A DNA stretch of 64,000 bases from Epiperipatus broadwayi. Lineage: Eukaryota; Onychophora; Udeonychophora; Euonychophora; Peripatidae. The translations under genes and the position numbers were made by a program. The notes beneath the pieces are model-generated. The model did not search any database and was not told where the DNA came from. It worked only from the letters and a program-made list of their open reading frames with translations. Shown here piece by piece: positions 22,843 to 37,352 of the stretch; position 1 is the first letter of the stretch, and each line of letters opens with the position of its first letter. The stretch is taken from assembly GCA_028023455.1 (NCBI GenBank), contig JAQFVV010000557.1, positions 1-64,000 of the forward strand, given 5' to 3'.

Positions 22843-24702
22843 TATAATGGTTGGGGTGTTCAGAGACTTAATGTATCCGCCATACAGGGCACCACCAGGC
22901 CATTCTAAACTGGATAAAATTTATATAGTATGCAGATACATACTGCTAAGATCCAAATTTTAAATAAGTATGACCAAAATGCCCCAATCACTAGCTTGCA
23001 GAGCAGCAGAGATAATATATATTTTATTATAAAGAAAGATAATAAAAATAAAAATAAGCCACTGCCAAATTCACAATACACAGAAACATTTCTTTTGCAC
23101 GTATATAAAATTTAGAATTATTTTAGTATAATGTTTACTTTATAATTTGATTTACATTTTAATTTTTTATTTTATAAGTTCACACAAATGAATTTGGTAA
23201 TATTTTATTAGAGTGTCAAGTATGGTTAAACTACATAGATTGCACTCGAAAAAGAAAATATTCTATATCCCTTATTTAACCCCAGGCCAAAAGTTCACAA
23301 TCAAACTAACACCAATCTACCTGATATATTGATGTATTCAATGCAGCATGAATATGCCAACACAATACCACACTGTCAGACATATACATCTGAACAGCAT
23401 GGTTATCGAGAAGAAATGTCTCTCGTCCAGTGCAGGAATTGTCTGTCTGGCGAGAAGAACAATAAAAAAGAAAACTCCATAGGAAGGGATAGGCTAAAGG
23501 GGTGATCCAACAAGCAGTAAATACTGTCTGCTTCTGATGGTGCAGTAAGAAATGGGTCGTATTTTGCCCAAGTGCGGCATATAAGGTGATCCTGCACATA
23601 GCGGATCTTCATGCTACATTTGCTAATTACACCAATACATCCAATCCATTGACACAATTTAACTGCAAAACAAATAACCTAAGATTTATACTCCCTTAAT
23701 ATAACATAACTTTATGAATTTATGTAGCCATTCACACCCATCAACATGATTTAATTAAAAGTTTTAGCTTAATGTGAAAAACAAAAAACATAATAAACAC
23801 TTAAAAGAATGGAAAAAATAAATTAATCGAAATGATTTTTAAAAAAATACATTCAATAAAAATTATTATTAATAAATGATTTAGTTTGGTCAGATAGGAA
23901 TTTCTATTTCTATTTAAATACTGGGAAAGTTTTATAGTTAAAGTTCATTAGAGTTCATAAAGTTCTTACAGTTTTAAATAAAAAAAGTCCATACTTTTTA
24001 GTTGCTTGTAATTTGGATCCAGCATTAATTCCCATGATATCCTGGAAGAGACAGGTATGTTGTTGCCATTCTGTTTGTATTTATCTGGAGGTCCTTTACT
24101 GTAGCTGGTATGGTTGTTTGCAGGGCCCTGGTGTCTGCAATATAGGAAAACGATACTTCCATTTTTTCTTTCTTTTGCAAAACTAAAGGGATTGAAAGTG
24201 CATCTTTTCAATCCCTTCTCATTCAACTCTCCCAGCACTAACACATATAACACAGCTACTAAATTATTTCCAATCCTTTCCTTTTTATATTAAAATTGCA
24301 GATTGACTGGATGTGATGTCATGATGATGATGATCTTTTATCTCCTATCTGACATTTAATTATAAATTTTGAGATGCCCAAGGGCTAGATTACTTAAGAC
24401 TAATTAAAAATAATAATTTACATTTTATACAATATCATTAATTAAATTATTGTACATTCTTAAATATATATATATTTATCTTTATATCTTTAAGTTTTTT
24501 TCTTAAAATTTAGTTTAAAACTTTTTCATTTTGTAATAAAGTTTTCTTTTAATACTTTTTCCATCTGTGCGATTATATATACATATACAAGTTTAGATGA
24601 CTTAATTTTTAATTTTTAAGACAAATTTTTGTTTGCAAACTTTTTACTTTTAATTTCTAATTTTATTTATAGAATAATGTAACAGCATGTGTGCCCATTA
24701 CA
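22843..24702 (-). mobile_element. Solo LTR of the 2.2-kb LTR family (diverged)
   Basis: It shares with the LTRs at 3.0 and 6.9 kb the ends (TATAATGG...; GTGCCCATTACA), TACAGGGC..CCA, the TAATTTGATTTACATTTTAATTTT block, CCTATGGAGTTTTC, the GGGATTGAA/TTCAATCCC hairpin near 24,188-24,217 and ATCTGTGCGAT. It is shorter and more diverged. No internal region or second LTR is attached, the usual outcome of LTR-LTR recombination. Open frames on the minus strand here are not conserved in the other copies. Confidence 0.75.
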
Positions 24703-24709
24703 ATAATAT

Positions 24710-26860
24710 TGAAACAGACAGATATATATATATATATATATTATTGGCATAGTGATTTTTACCGATACAATATATATATATAAAGGCTTAATAAGAAATC
24801 TTTAGATATTTTTACTATTCTATTAATCTCACTTTAAATATTCATTAATAATTCTAAACAACAAATAAAAAAAGAATAGTAATTTCCAAATTTGAAATAA
24901 GCTTCGGCAATGATGATTAATATTTGACAGTTTATTCTAATTTATTTATTGTATGGAAAGAATATTTGTAGACTTAGGAAATGAAGATTTAAGGAAGAGA
25001 TATTTGTCAAATAATAATTAATTTGGATAAAATCAAATATTCTAGATATATATTGCCAAATTATATAACAGTACACAGTTCAAAATGTGAAATTATTCAG
25101 TGGAAAAAATATGTATTCATGAAACTATTTTGTGTGTGTGCTAACCAAATATTCAATATGTAAAACCAAAAATCATTTTACAAACATTTATTAATAAGAT
25201 ATCTGAAAAAAATTCAAATATAGTGAATTATTGACTCAGTAATCAATAATTTTAACTTATTAACAAATAATATATATATTAATAATTTTTAATAAATGTA
25301 ATTGTTTAAATATTTAAATATAACAGACATAAATATAACAGATATTTCCATATATTTAAATATATAGATATTTATAATATTTTTAACATTTTGATTACAT
25401 GCAGGAAAACAGTTATTAAGTTATTATGTTCTTTTTACTGATATAAACAATATGTATTTCTCTTCTTTAATTTTATTTTTTCCAAAAATAAAACAAATAT
25501 TCTTTAATTCTAGCACAAAACAAGGTCTCTTGCTATTGTCTTTTTTTCTTAGCATTTGTTAATGGTAAAAAAAAATTAATTAAAAAAAGTTGATGTAAAC
25601 TAATTTTGTAGTTTAGATAAATTTCAGATTTTAGTTACAATTTTAATAAATGGCAATAGTTTTTATTGAAAAATTAAGCTTATAATCTATTGACTATATA
25701 TATATTGTAATGTTTTCCTCCTTTTGGTAGATCTGGTTGGCCATCTTTTTACACACCATAAAGTGAAAGTCAATCAAACTATAGATAAGAAAATATCTTG
25801 TTCGTATTTCTAAAAACATAGCTATATTTCCTGATTAACTGGCCTACCAATTATTTCAACTTATACTAATGGTGGAATCAGCTTTTTATTTATTTTTATA
25901 AGAGCACCAGGATTCATGTAAGAATCCACTGAAATATGTCGCATCACTCATTGTAAATAAAATAAAAAATAATTTTAAAAGAATCGGTGTCATATTTTAC
26001 CGTAACTAAGGTTATTTTCTAGATATTATTATTCCTGGAGCTTAGTCAACAAATATTGCCAAGGGTAAATTATACTTTCAAATCTTAATAAACTAATATT
26101 AATAAATTTAATAATAATCATCAATAACGTACAATGAAAAGATATTAAAAATGAATATTTTATTCTAACAAATTAAAATATTTAAAGATAAATTACTACT
26201 AAGTTGGAAAGAATGCACACACACACTAATCCAGACATGAATCAATTAATTAGGTAAAGTAATTAAAACAATTTAACAAACGATGTCCACTTTTTTAAGT
26301 TTCTTCTAGAAAGTTCTTTAAGTTAAAGTCTCTTTAATAAGAAAATTAATGTCTCTATCAAGATTATTTTAAACTTATTTTTAAGAATGGTTTTCCAACA
26401 ATTTAGTCACAATCAGGAATAATGAATCATAGCTTGCCGGTAAGTTTACAAAGGTTATGGGTTACCATGCATAATTTTTTCTGTGGGAGAATGAACTCGG
26501 CCATCAGTTATAAGTTGATTTTGGTCTATCCTAATGGTTAGTCACGAAAGCTTTTCTGGTATCTGTCTTCAGGAACGATGTCAGTAAAAGCCTCAGTCCA
26601 CTTCAACATGCAGACTTATTTCAGTGTACAGTGGTCCTGGATATATTTTTGTTATCCAGGACCAACTAAAGGAAAAACAGACAAGACACTGATCAAACTG
26701 GTCTCTCCCTTTTTATACTCAATGTCCAGTTTTCAGATTTCTGCACATGTTATTATTATCATAGCACTTAGGTTTATAATCTTGTACATTCTTTATCAAA
26801 TTTACATTACAAAGTCTTTATTTTTAGCATAATTCTGCCATCTTTAATTACCTAAAAAAA
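24710..26860. other. AT-rich stretch, no supported gene
   Basis: At 25,697 a TGTAATG start follows a short TA tract, as in the LTR family, but no partner end was found. A GGTCCTGGATA/TATCCAGGACC hairpin lies near 26,630-26,665. The open frame 26,578-26,832 has no recognised motif. Confidence 0.45.
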
Positions 26861-27019
26861 ATTTTCTAATTGTAATCTTTTTACTTTTAGAATTCTTATA
26901 ATTTTTTAATTGTAATCTTTTTACTTTTGGAATTCTTATAATTTTCTAATTGTAATTTTTTTACTTTTGGAATTCTTATACTTTTCTAATTGTAATCTTT
27001 TTACTTTTGGAATTCTTTT
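26861..27019. repeat. Minisatellite, 40-bp unit x4
   Basis: TAATTGTAATCTTTTTACTT recurs at 26,867, 26,907, 26,947 and 26,987 with few changes. Confidence 0.93.
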
Positions 27020-27890
27020 AATTTATCTGGATTATTAATCTGCATGTCTTTTATTTTTTCCAATTTTAACCTTTATTTTTTATCACATAAAATAAATGAA
27101 AAATGTAACTTTCATTGTACGTTTTAAAAAAAATTTATACAAACTAAAAAAAAAATGTAACTGCATATTTTAATAATATCACTAAATTTACTTTTTCCTT
27201 TAGCTTTTACCCAAATGCCAATATATTTGTACCATATATAAATAAACAGCACAACAATACGATATATATATATTGTAACCGAACCACCGTACAAACCCTT
27301 TATTACCTCAGTTGGAACAGTTTCCTGTTGAGTATATTGTAGGAAGGAACCATTGATTAGCTTTTCTCAATACAGATGTCACCCCTTACAACAATATTTT
27401 CTGCTCATCAGAGTATGTAGCACCATAGAGACTGGAAACACCTAGAAATTTCTGTGTTTGGTTTCCCAAACGGCACCACTAGAGTTCCATCTCCCTACAA
27501 CCTGACTTATCTAGATCTAGTTATGCCAGACATAGCTCAGAAGGCATGAAATTCTTGTGAACAAGTGCAATGAATAACAAGTGATGCAACGTGAACAACT
27601 GGATTGGTTTTATGTAACAATAAATTTATTTAACAATATTTATTTCAATAACAATGTTTGGATTATCAGTCTTCCAAAGTTATTTTGGTTGTCTCAATAT
27701 TTGAATAATAATTCAATAAAAGTTTGTTACTAGTTCATGTTTGACACAGTTCATCTTTAGGATCCCATTTTTCTGTATGCTCATATATACTCCTAGGTTA
27801 GATGGCTCACTTATTAATCATTGATGACATATTTATCCATCATATCCATTAATTCTTGTGTTATGATTCTCGTATAGAATATTATTCTGA
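27020..27890. other. Unclassified repeat-like segment after (TA)n
   Basis: A TGTAACCGAACCACCG start directly follows ATATATATAT at about 27,273. The next ~300 bp are GC-richer than the surroundings. It could be another TA-targeting LTR, but no matching end was located. Confidence 0.35.
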
Positions 27891-28470
27891 TCCAGGTACA
27901 GATATATTTTACTTATAAGCATTTACAATTCCTTCAGGCCTAGATGTATGTTATATCTCAGCATTTGTAATTATTCCACATATAAACAGATTTAGTATAC
28001 CTGCATTTATAATTCATCCAGATATAAGCACATTTTATATGTGAGCGTTTGCAATTTATTCAAGTATAGACGTGTTTGGTATATAAACAGTTGTAGTTTA
28101 TTCAGATATAGACAGATTTTATTTATGAGCATTTATAATTTATTTAGTTATTGCTGTATGTATATAGTATCTCAGCATTTCTAATTCTTTCAGATATAAA
28201 CATATTTGTATATCAACAATATAAAAAATTATAATTCGTTCAGATATAGAGGTATATTATATCTCAGCATTTGTAATTCTTTCAGATATAAACATATTTG
28301 TATATCAACAATATAAATAGTTATAATTCTTTCAGATAGAGATGTATATTATATGCAAGTCTTTAATATTTATTCAGGTATAGACATATATGGTATATAA
28401 ACAATTATAATCCATTCGGATATAGTCATATATTATTTATCAGCATTTATAATTTATTTAGTTATAAATA
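27890..28470. repeat. Degenerate minisatellite, 41-50-bp unit
   Basis: CAGATATA(A/G)A recurs at about 28,019, 28,103, 28,191, 28,241, 28,283 and 28,333, each followed by a TATAT..CAGCATTTATAATT-like segment. Part behaves as a 92-bp dimer. Confidence 0.85.
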
Positions 28471-29435
28471 TTCATTTTTATTTTTATTTTAATTCAGATG
28501 TATATGCATATAAAAAGGATAATAATTTATGATTTACCTTATTAAAAACACCTCTTGATTATAGACATTTACGTATTTATGATTTATCACCAATAAAACG
28601 TATTTTCACATAGCTATAATTATTTAGGATTTATTTTAAGAAAGACGTTTTTTTTTATAAACACATATAAATATTTAATATCTCATGAATTTTTTACCTT
28701 TATTTTATTCAGTGTGTTTATCCACTTCAGGTTACTACTGCATTTCAAAAAGGGGTCAGTTTATTTAAGCTGAATGCCATTATTTACTTCCCATGATTAT
28801 TCACTCAGGCAGTCTTGGAGATTCATGGTTATGAACAAAGAGAGAAAGCAATTACAGATTAGCCTTCTATTCTTATGATTTTCTTATTAATACTTTTTTT
28901 AACATCAGCAGTGTGGCTGTAAATATTATATTCCAAGGTGACTAAAATCAGTTGTCAACTAAACAGTTAAGCAACACTTAGCAGCACTCCCATTGTACCT
29001 GATTTGTTACACAGCTTTCATTTAAGCCCAAGTGATTTTCTCTTCTTGATGATTGGACCACTATCTTTAGTGGTACAGATAAGGAATTGTGTGAATTAAG
29101 CCATGTTTTTCAATTTGATAAGCTTGCCTCAAGTGATTATTACACTTTGTACAACAACATCATTTCAAAAATTAAAAATATAATATTTTAATAAATGCCA
29201 GCTTTAAATAATATTTAGAGAAGTATTTATATCATAATTTAAAATTATAAAATCAATAATGAAGGTTTATCTTTTCTTTTTCAATTATAGAAAATAATGA
29301 TTTTCTTTTAACTTTAAACTTTTTGCTTTATTTATTTAAACAAAATAAAATCAACTTTTTTCATATACATCGGCCTTTTTTTTAGGTGGAAGGGTAAAAT
29401 AAATCTTAGAATACATATGTGAAACAGTTTCTGTT

Positions 29436-29438
<3 letters not shown>
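28471..29438. other. AT-rich stretch
   Basis: No coding, RNA or repeat feature recognised. Confidence 0.5.

Positions 29439-29439
<1 letters not shown>

Positions 29440-29529
<90 letters not shown>
29440..29529. repeat. (TA)n microsatellite
   Basis: About 90 bp of TA; LINE copy 1 begins just after it. Confidence 0.96.
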
Positions 29530-29531
<2 letters not shown>

Positions 29532-32475
29532 CCCTTATTTCCAGGAGGCTGTAAAGTCACCAAACAAGGCAGCGGTTGGGGCCGAAGGCAGAGGGTGCTA
29601 AGAATCCCCTGATTGCGGACCCAGGCTGCCATTTGATGATGACTTTTTATTTAGGTACTTACAACTGCAGATCACTTTCAAGTGAAGGAAGATTGAAAGT
29701 ATTAGAAGAAGAACTCTCTTATATTAAATGGGACATTATTGGACTTTGTGAAGTGAGAAGAAAAGGTGAAGAGACAATTGATTTAAAAAGTGGACATATA
29801 GTCTATTATAAATGCACAAATATTGGAAATACAAGTGGAGTAGGATTCATTATAAATAAAAAGTGGAAGAACAATATTGTGGAGATTGATGGTGTATCAG
29901 ACAGAGTGGCAAGATTAGTTATACAACTTAATAGCAGATATCAAATGCAGATAATTCAGGTTTATGCCCCAACAAGTTCTCATAGTGATGAAGTAGTAGA
30001 AGATTTTTATATGGATGTACAAAAGGCTTTTGATCAGAGTAAACAACATTTTAAAATCATTATGGAAGACTTTAATGCTAGAATTGGTAAACAAATGAAA
30101 CATGAAAGTGCTATAGGTAATTTTGGTTATGGTAATAGAAATGAGAGAGGACATAGACTTGTGGAGTTTGCAGAAAAAAAACAACGTTATATTATGAATT
30201 CTTTTTTTGAGAAAAATGTTAAAAGGAAATGGACATGGAAGCATCCAAATGAAGTTACAGCAGAATTGGATTATATTTTGACTAATAGGAAATACATATT
30301 TCAAGATTGTAATGTTCTTAATAAATTTAACACAGGAAGTGATCATCGATTAGTAAGGTGTAAGATACATGTTAATGTGAAACTAGAGAGACAAAAATGA
30401 TTAAGAAAAACAATATTTACAGTTGATATTCCTAATCTTCAGAAACATTCTAATGAATTTAAATTAGAACTTAAAAATCGGTTTCAAGTATTAGTAGATT
30501 TTAAGCATGATTCAGATTTGAATAAATTTAATATGAAAATAACTGATACACTTTTAAAAACTGCAACAAAGATAGCTGGTAGAAAAAAGCAGCAATTGAC
30601 CAATAAAATTTCTACTGAGACTAGAAAATTTATGAAGAAAAGAAGGCATATGAAGATATACAAAAATGATGCATTAAAAAGAATTGAATATCTCAAATTT
30701 TGTAAAATGGTGTGGAAAAGAGTTGAAAATGATATAAGAAAGTATAATTGTGAACTAGCAAGGAAATCTGTAGAAGAAAATAAAAGTCTTAAGAATGTAA
30801 AACAACATTTTGGTATTGGTAGAAAATTTATATCTGCAATAAGAAAAAAAGATGGAATTGTTACTAAAAAGAGAGATGACATCATGAAATTGGTAGAAGA
30901 TTTTTATCAAGAATTATATAGTAATAAAGAACAAGTACCTCCTATATCTATTACATCTTCCTAATTGCCCAGAATTTTAAATGAAGAAGTGAGACATGCA
31001 ATTAAATGTATGAAGAAGGGAAAGGCTCCAGGTAATGATGGAATTATAATTGATATATTAAAATAAGCAGGTGAAGAAATAGAAAAAATTTTAGCAAAGT
31101 TATATACCAAATGTCTAAATAATAAAGATGTACTGGATGATTGGAAGAATGCAGTAATAATATTAATATTTAAAAAAGGTGATAAAGAAGATATTAGAAA
31201 TTACAGACCTATCAGCCTTTTATCAGTTTTATATAAAAATTTTACCAAGATAATTACAACTCGTCTACAGAGAACATTGGATTTCCACCAACCAAGAGAA
31301 CAAGCTGGATTTAAAAGTGGTTTTAGTACAGTAGATCATATCCAGGTGTTGAGAGAAGTTATAGAAAGGACAAATGAATATGAGTTGTCATTATGTTTTG
31401 GATTTGTAGATTATGAAAAGGCATTTGATTCTATAAACATTTCTTCAGTGATTAAAGCATTGGATCATCAAGGTATAGATCCAGGATATTGTCATATTTT
31501 GAAGAATATTTATAAAAATGCAACAGCAACAATTAGATTACATAATGATACTGGGAAAGTCAACATTGAGAAAGGTGTAAGACAAGGTGACTCCATATCT
31601 CCAAAACTTTTTACAGCAGTGCTGCAAGAAGTATTTTGTGGATTAAAATGGGAAACTAAAGGAGTGAAAGTAAATGGAGATTATTTAAGTCATTTAGATT
31701 TCACAGATGATGTAGTTGTTTTTGCAAATAATGCTTCAGAGCTGCAGGATATGTTGCAGGAATTATCAGATGAAAGTAGGAAAGTAGGACTAAAGATAAA
31801 TGTTAAAAAGACTAAAGTAATGTTTAATCGATTTGCTCAAAATATGAAAATAAAGATTGATTATGATGAATTAGAAGAAGTTAACAGTTACAAATACCTT
31901 GGTCAGATTATTAATACAGATGGAAACATAATGGAAGAAATTAATCATAGAATTAAACTTGGTTAGAGTGCTTTTGGTAGAAATAACTTGATACTAAAAG
32001 GAAATATGCCTATGTGTTTGAAAAGGAAGGTTTTTAACAAATGTGTTTTACCAGTTCTTACTTATGGATCTGAGACTTGGACACTTAATACAAGAGCAAT
32101 ACAGAGACTTCAGACCACTCAAAGAAGTATGGAGAGATGTATGTTGGGAGTAACAAGAAGAGATTGAAAACGCAATGTATGGGTAAGAGAACAAACAGGT
32201 GTTACTGACCTCATTGAAAAAATTAAAAGATTGAAGTGGAGTTGGGCTGGACATATTGCTAGAAGAAATGATAATAGATGGACAATTGAAATTTTAAACT
32301 GGATTCCAAGAGATTGTAAAAGACCCAGAAAGAGACCACATGTGAGATGGATGGATGAAATAAGAAAGTGTGCATGGGTGATGTGGAGAAGAGAAGCTGA
32401 AGATCGGAGAAGATGGATTAAACTTGGAGAGACCTTCATCCTGCAGTGGATTGGTAATGGTTGATAATGATGATA
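29530..32475 (+). mobile_element. LINE, RTE-like clade, near full-length copy
   Basis: The element has a short GC-richer 5' leader, one long reading frame of endonuclease, linker, reverse transcriptase and C-terminal part, and a 3' end GGTTGATAATGATGAT running into TA repeats. A GAT-type short tail rather than poly(A) and the APE-type endonuclease fit RTE-like elements; the clade assignment is from memory of the family. No target duplication could be fixed because both ends abut TA repeats. Truncated copies lie at 44.1-46.3 and 58.6-58.8 kb. Confidence 0.85.
29639..32464 (+). pseudogene. LINE endonuclease-reverse transcriptase with five in-frame stops
   Basis: The start is taken at ATG 29,639 ([14 protein letters not shown]). 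The APE-type endonuclease shows TYNCRS, GLCEVRRKGEE, VYAPTSS, DFNARIG and SDHRLV. The RT shows GKAPGNDG, DYEKAFDS (Asp at 31,409), RQGDSISPKLF and FTDD at 31,700-31,711, where most relatives have FADD; the two Asp remain. YGSETWTL and GHIARR/RW mark the C-terminal region. All parts are in one frame with no frameshift, broken by stops at 30,398, 30,962, 31,064, 31,964 and 32,165. Copy 2 does not share the first. It is inactive as it stands; its role was to nick target DNA and copy its RNA. Confidence 0.88.
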
Positions 32476-32493
32476 TATATATATATATATCAC

Positions 32494-32675
32494 CAGATGG
32501 CATTCTACCAAAAACACCATCAAGCGTATGTTTACATAAACGTCAGAGTATGCATTCACTATCTCTAACTTTAATTCCACTTTCAGATCATGAATTAAAG
32601 TTAGAGATAGTGAATGCATGCTCTGATGTTTATGTAAACATACGCTTGACAGTGTTTTTGGTAGAATGCCATCTG
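32494..32675. mobile_element. Fold-back element, family E
   Basis: CAGATGGCATTCTACCAAAA is answered by TTTTGGTAGAATGCCATCTG. The arms are about 80 bp with few mismatches around a short loop near 32,585. The following ATAAATACAAGCG..AACTTGTTTTTTGTTTTTCAT resembles the 3' flanks of the hammerhead fold-backs at 18.3 and 50.9 kb, but no ribozyme core is present. It directly follows the LINE end. Confidence 0.75.
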
Positions 32676-34681
<2,006 letters not shown>

Positions 34682-34734
34682 ATAAGTAACTGTCTGTAAT
34701 ATTTTAGCGCTTAAATTCTGGAAATAGCCATTTT

Positions 34735-34776
34735 GTTTTCTGATGAAAACCAGTCTGCTGGTTGAAATATTAAAGC
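34735..34776 (+). ncRNA. Hammerhead-like motif downstream of the Penelope relic
   Basis: CTGATGA at 34,740-34,746, one extra A, stem II AACCAG/CTGGTT around TCTG, GAAA, then a minimal ATAT T in place of stem III, and stem I GTTTT/AAAGC. The extra base and near-absent stem III weaken it, but Penelope-like elements are known to carry hammerheads with very short stem III in their terminal regions. Confidence 0.45.
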
Positions 34777-34799
34777 AGTTTTATAAAGAAGTAATTTTG

Positions 34800-35570
34800 A
34801 TTTTTTTTTCCTTTAGTTAGTTCGTATATTTATTATTTTCATATATATATATATAATGTATGGAAAGAAGTGTTTATTTTTTTCATACACTTCGCTGAAA
34901 GGGTATGAGTAAGCAGATAGAGCCTGAGAGTTCTGAAGATGGCAGGAGACTATGACCTTCTACTCAAAATATAAATTATAAAAAAAGATCCAAATTGTTA
35001 ATGTTCTTGTCTATCATTGTCTTTTCATCAGACTGTAAATGAATTTACACATATTTTTTTCAAATATTTATTTATTTTTATAACATCATTAAATATTTAA
35101 ACTTTCTATAAATATTTAGTATTTATATTAAGAACTCATTTTAATATAATAACTTTTTAAATAGAAATTAATCAATTAATTACTTATGTAATGACAAACT
35201 AAACCACTTCTTATCAAAACATTTCTATGTTTGGAAAATCCACCATTTATCTGTTGTTTTTTAACTTATTACTCTTTTTTTTTATTTGCAATCTTCACCT
35301 AAAAGAGTAAATATTATTTTTTTATCATTTATTCTTTGTTTAATAAAATTTCATAAATGAATTAATGATTATTTATAAATATGCTAACATTAATTTATTT
35401 GATTGAATATTCAATTGTTATCATATTAATATTAACAATTTCATATTTTTAACAAAACATTGAAATGAAAAGAAAAAAAAATAAAATAAAATAAATTAAG
35501 ATTCACCAATCTTAGCATATTCATAAATAATCATTTATTCAAATATAAAATTTTATTAAACAAAGAATAA
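34800..35570. other. AT-rich stretch with a possible Penelope terminus on minus
   Basis: The minus strand at about 34,985-35,040 reads CAGTCTGATGAAAAGAC..AACATTAACAATTTGGATC, like the terminal region of Penelope-like elements, but no stem II forms. Nothing else was recognised. Confidence 0.35.
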
Positions 35571-35641
35571 ATGAATATTTAAAAAAAAAACTTCACTTTA
35601 AAATTTAAACCTAGTTCATAAATTTTATAAACTTTTTGCAG

Positions 35642-35740
35642 GATTTCACAGGATTGGCATGGAGTCTGGCATTTTTTATTATAATTCAGCATTCAGAACA
35701 ACTCAGTATAAAATGAAGTATATGGCTTTACAACTATTAT
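35642..35740 (+). CDS. Candidate internal exon, first copy, unidentified gene
   Basis: The acceptor TTTTTGCAG ends at 35,641 and the donor GTAAGATC starts at 35,741. The 99-nt exon is open in the frame after its first two bases and reads FHRIGMESGIFYYNSAF, then RTTQYKMKYMALQLL. It is symmetric (phase 1 in, phase 1 out), so it can be included once, twice or skipped without a frameshift. Composition is less AT-rich than its flanks. The protein was not recognised; no domain motif is evident. It could alternatively be an old retroelement fragment, but the splice borders argue for a gene. Confidence 0.6.
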
Positions 35741-35819
35741 GTAAGATCATTAATATTTTTAAAAAAAACTTCACTTTAAAATTTAAACCTAGTTCATAAA
35801 TTTTATAAACTTTTTGCAG

Positions 35820-35918
35820 GATTTCACAGGATTGGCATGGAGTCTGGCATTTCTTATTATAATTCAGCATTCAGAACAACTCAGTATAAAATGAAGTATA
35901 TGGCTTTACAACTATTAT
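35820..35918 (+). CDS. Candidate internal exon, duplicated copy
   Basis: Same length, phase, acceptor and donor as the exon 178 bp upstream. I see a single base difference, TTT to TCT, giving GISYY instead of GIFYY. Near identity points to a recent duplication. Use as alternative exons is inferred from symmetry only. Confidence 0.55.
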
Positions 35919-36026
35919 GTAAGATCATTAATTTTTGTTTGTCTTCTGTTATTATATAGCTAATATATCAAAGTTTGGATCTGAACAAATTTTGAAAGAT
36001 TGACGTTTTTCTTTTTCCATAATCAG

Positions 36027-36098
36027 TTTCCATAGTAGGTAGCAATTGGCTGCTATCCAAGACCATTCTTAATAATATCAGCTCTCTGTCCAAGGCAG
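36027..36098 (+). CDS. Candidate exon after the duplicated pair
   Basis: A strong pyrimidine tract TTTTTCTTTTTCCATAATCAG ends at 36,026. The T left by the previous exon plus TT gives Phe, then SIVGSNWLLSKTILNN and ISSLSKA. The end is set at GCAG|GTGCTC, a weak donor. It is 72 nt, phase 1 in and out. The minus strand also looks faintly tRNA-like (TTAGAGCACCTGCC), so a SINE fragment is the alternative. Confidence 0.4.
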
Positions 36099-37352
36099 GT
36101 GCTCTAACAAACTAGACATTCATTAGAAAGCTTTTTGGAGGATCATATTTCAGTTTACTATTGCAAAAAGTTATATTGCCATTATGAGATAATTCACTGA
36201 TGATTAAATTATAAATTTAATGTATCATCTTCACTGAGTTAGGAATAAGACTCCAGTCTTTCAAAAACATTTCCAGTTTTTCAATTTTTACTGACAGACT
36301 AAGTGAAATTTGTTTTTTTAATAGACTTGTTTATTAGTATATAATCAAAGCTATAACGATAAATAAAACTTGTTGCAAAATTAATTAGCTATAATATGTT
36401 AAATAAAACCTGATGCAAAATTAATTTTCTGAAATAATACCAAAACTATCAGGGCTGACCATTAGGTATTATGGTTTACTCACATAGAAAATAAAAAATA
36501 TATATTAGATTAATCAATAACTATTTTTAATATGATTTTCTCATTCAAGTTAAGGATATGAAAGATATAATCAAAGTAATATTTTGACTGAAATTGACTA
36601 ACATATACTATGTTACATATTTTACTAATACTATTTAAAAGATTATCTACAAATCACTTTAAATAATTTACAAATCTATAGGAAAAGTCTTTCAATATTA
36701 CTGATTTTACCAGCTGACATAATAAATTAGTGCTCCCATCTCTCTTGAATTTCAGAAACATAGTACATGTTTTGAATAAAATCAATCTGAAAATATACAC
36801 TAGTAGAATAAAAAAATGGTAACCATATTGAAATAATTGTTGAAAATCTTTTTATAATGGAATTATTTATAAAAATAATTACAATTATAAATAATTTCCA
36901 TACTTTCTCCAGAAAAACATTTTTTGACCTTTTTTGAGATAATAACCAACAAGTTGTGAATCCATTGCAATACTGATATATATTATTATTATAAGGTCCA
37001 TAACAGTATGTAATGATAGCAAGAGAAAAATTATATACATGTGGGTATATTATGTTATGCTCATTATTTATCATTTATTAATATGCGGCTCTTATTTATT
37101 CTATGGGTTTCGTGAATATTAAATTATAAAAGTTAATTATAATGCATAATCTTAAAGATTAATTTTGGGTTAAATGCTAAATTATAAAAATAATGGATTT
37201 GTAAAAAAAAAATATTTGTTATCTATTTATTTTGTGACCTGAAGTTTATTTTGTTATCTAAATCATATAATTCTATGATATTATGTGTCAAATAATAATA
37301 TATTGATTCACATTATCATGGAACATTAATAGGAGTCTTAAAATTCTTTCAG

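Larger units (their letters stand above)
35575..35935. repeat. Tandem duplication, 178-bp unit carrying an exon
   Basis: The segment from AAAAACTTCACTTTAAAATT to GTAAGATCATTAAT is present twice, 178 bp apart. Each unit holds intron flank, acceptor, 99-nt exon and donor. Confidence 0.93.

Noticed and set aside
23306-23657. Overlapping minus frames in the solo LTR
   Set aside because: Not conserved in the two other LTR copies and without motif.
26419-26441. 23-nt micro-exon before GTAAGTTT
   Set aside because: Strong donor, but too short and without any partner exon or recognisable product.
29915-30885. Minus-strand frames of 133-143 codons across the LINE
   Set aside because: They are antisense shadows of the endonuclease and linker; the plus frame carries the family motifs.
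34985-35040. CTGATGA on minus as a further hammerhead
   Set aside because: No stem II or GAAA at the right distance; only a resemblance to Penelope terminal sequence.
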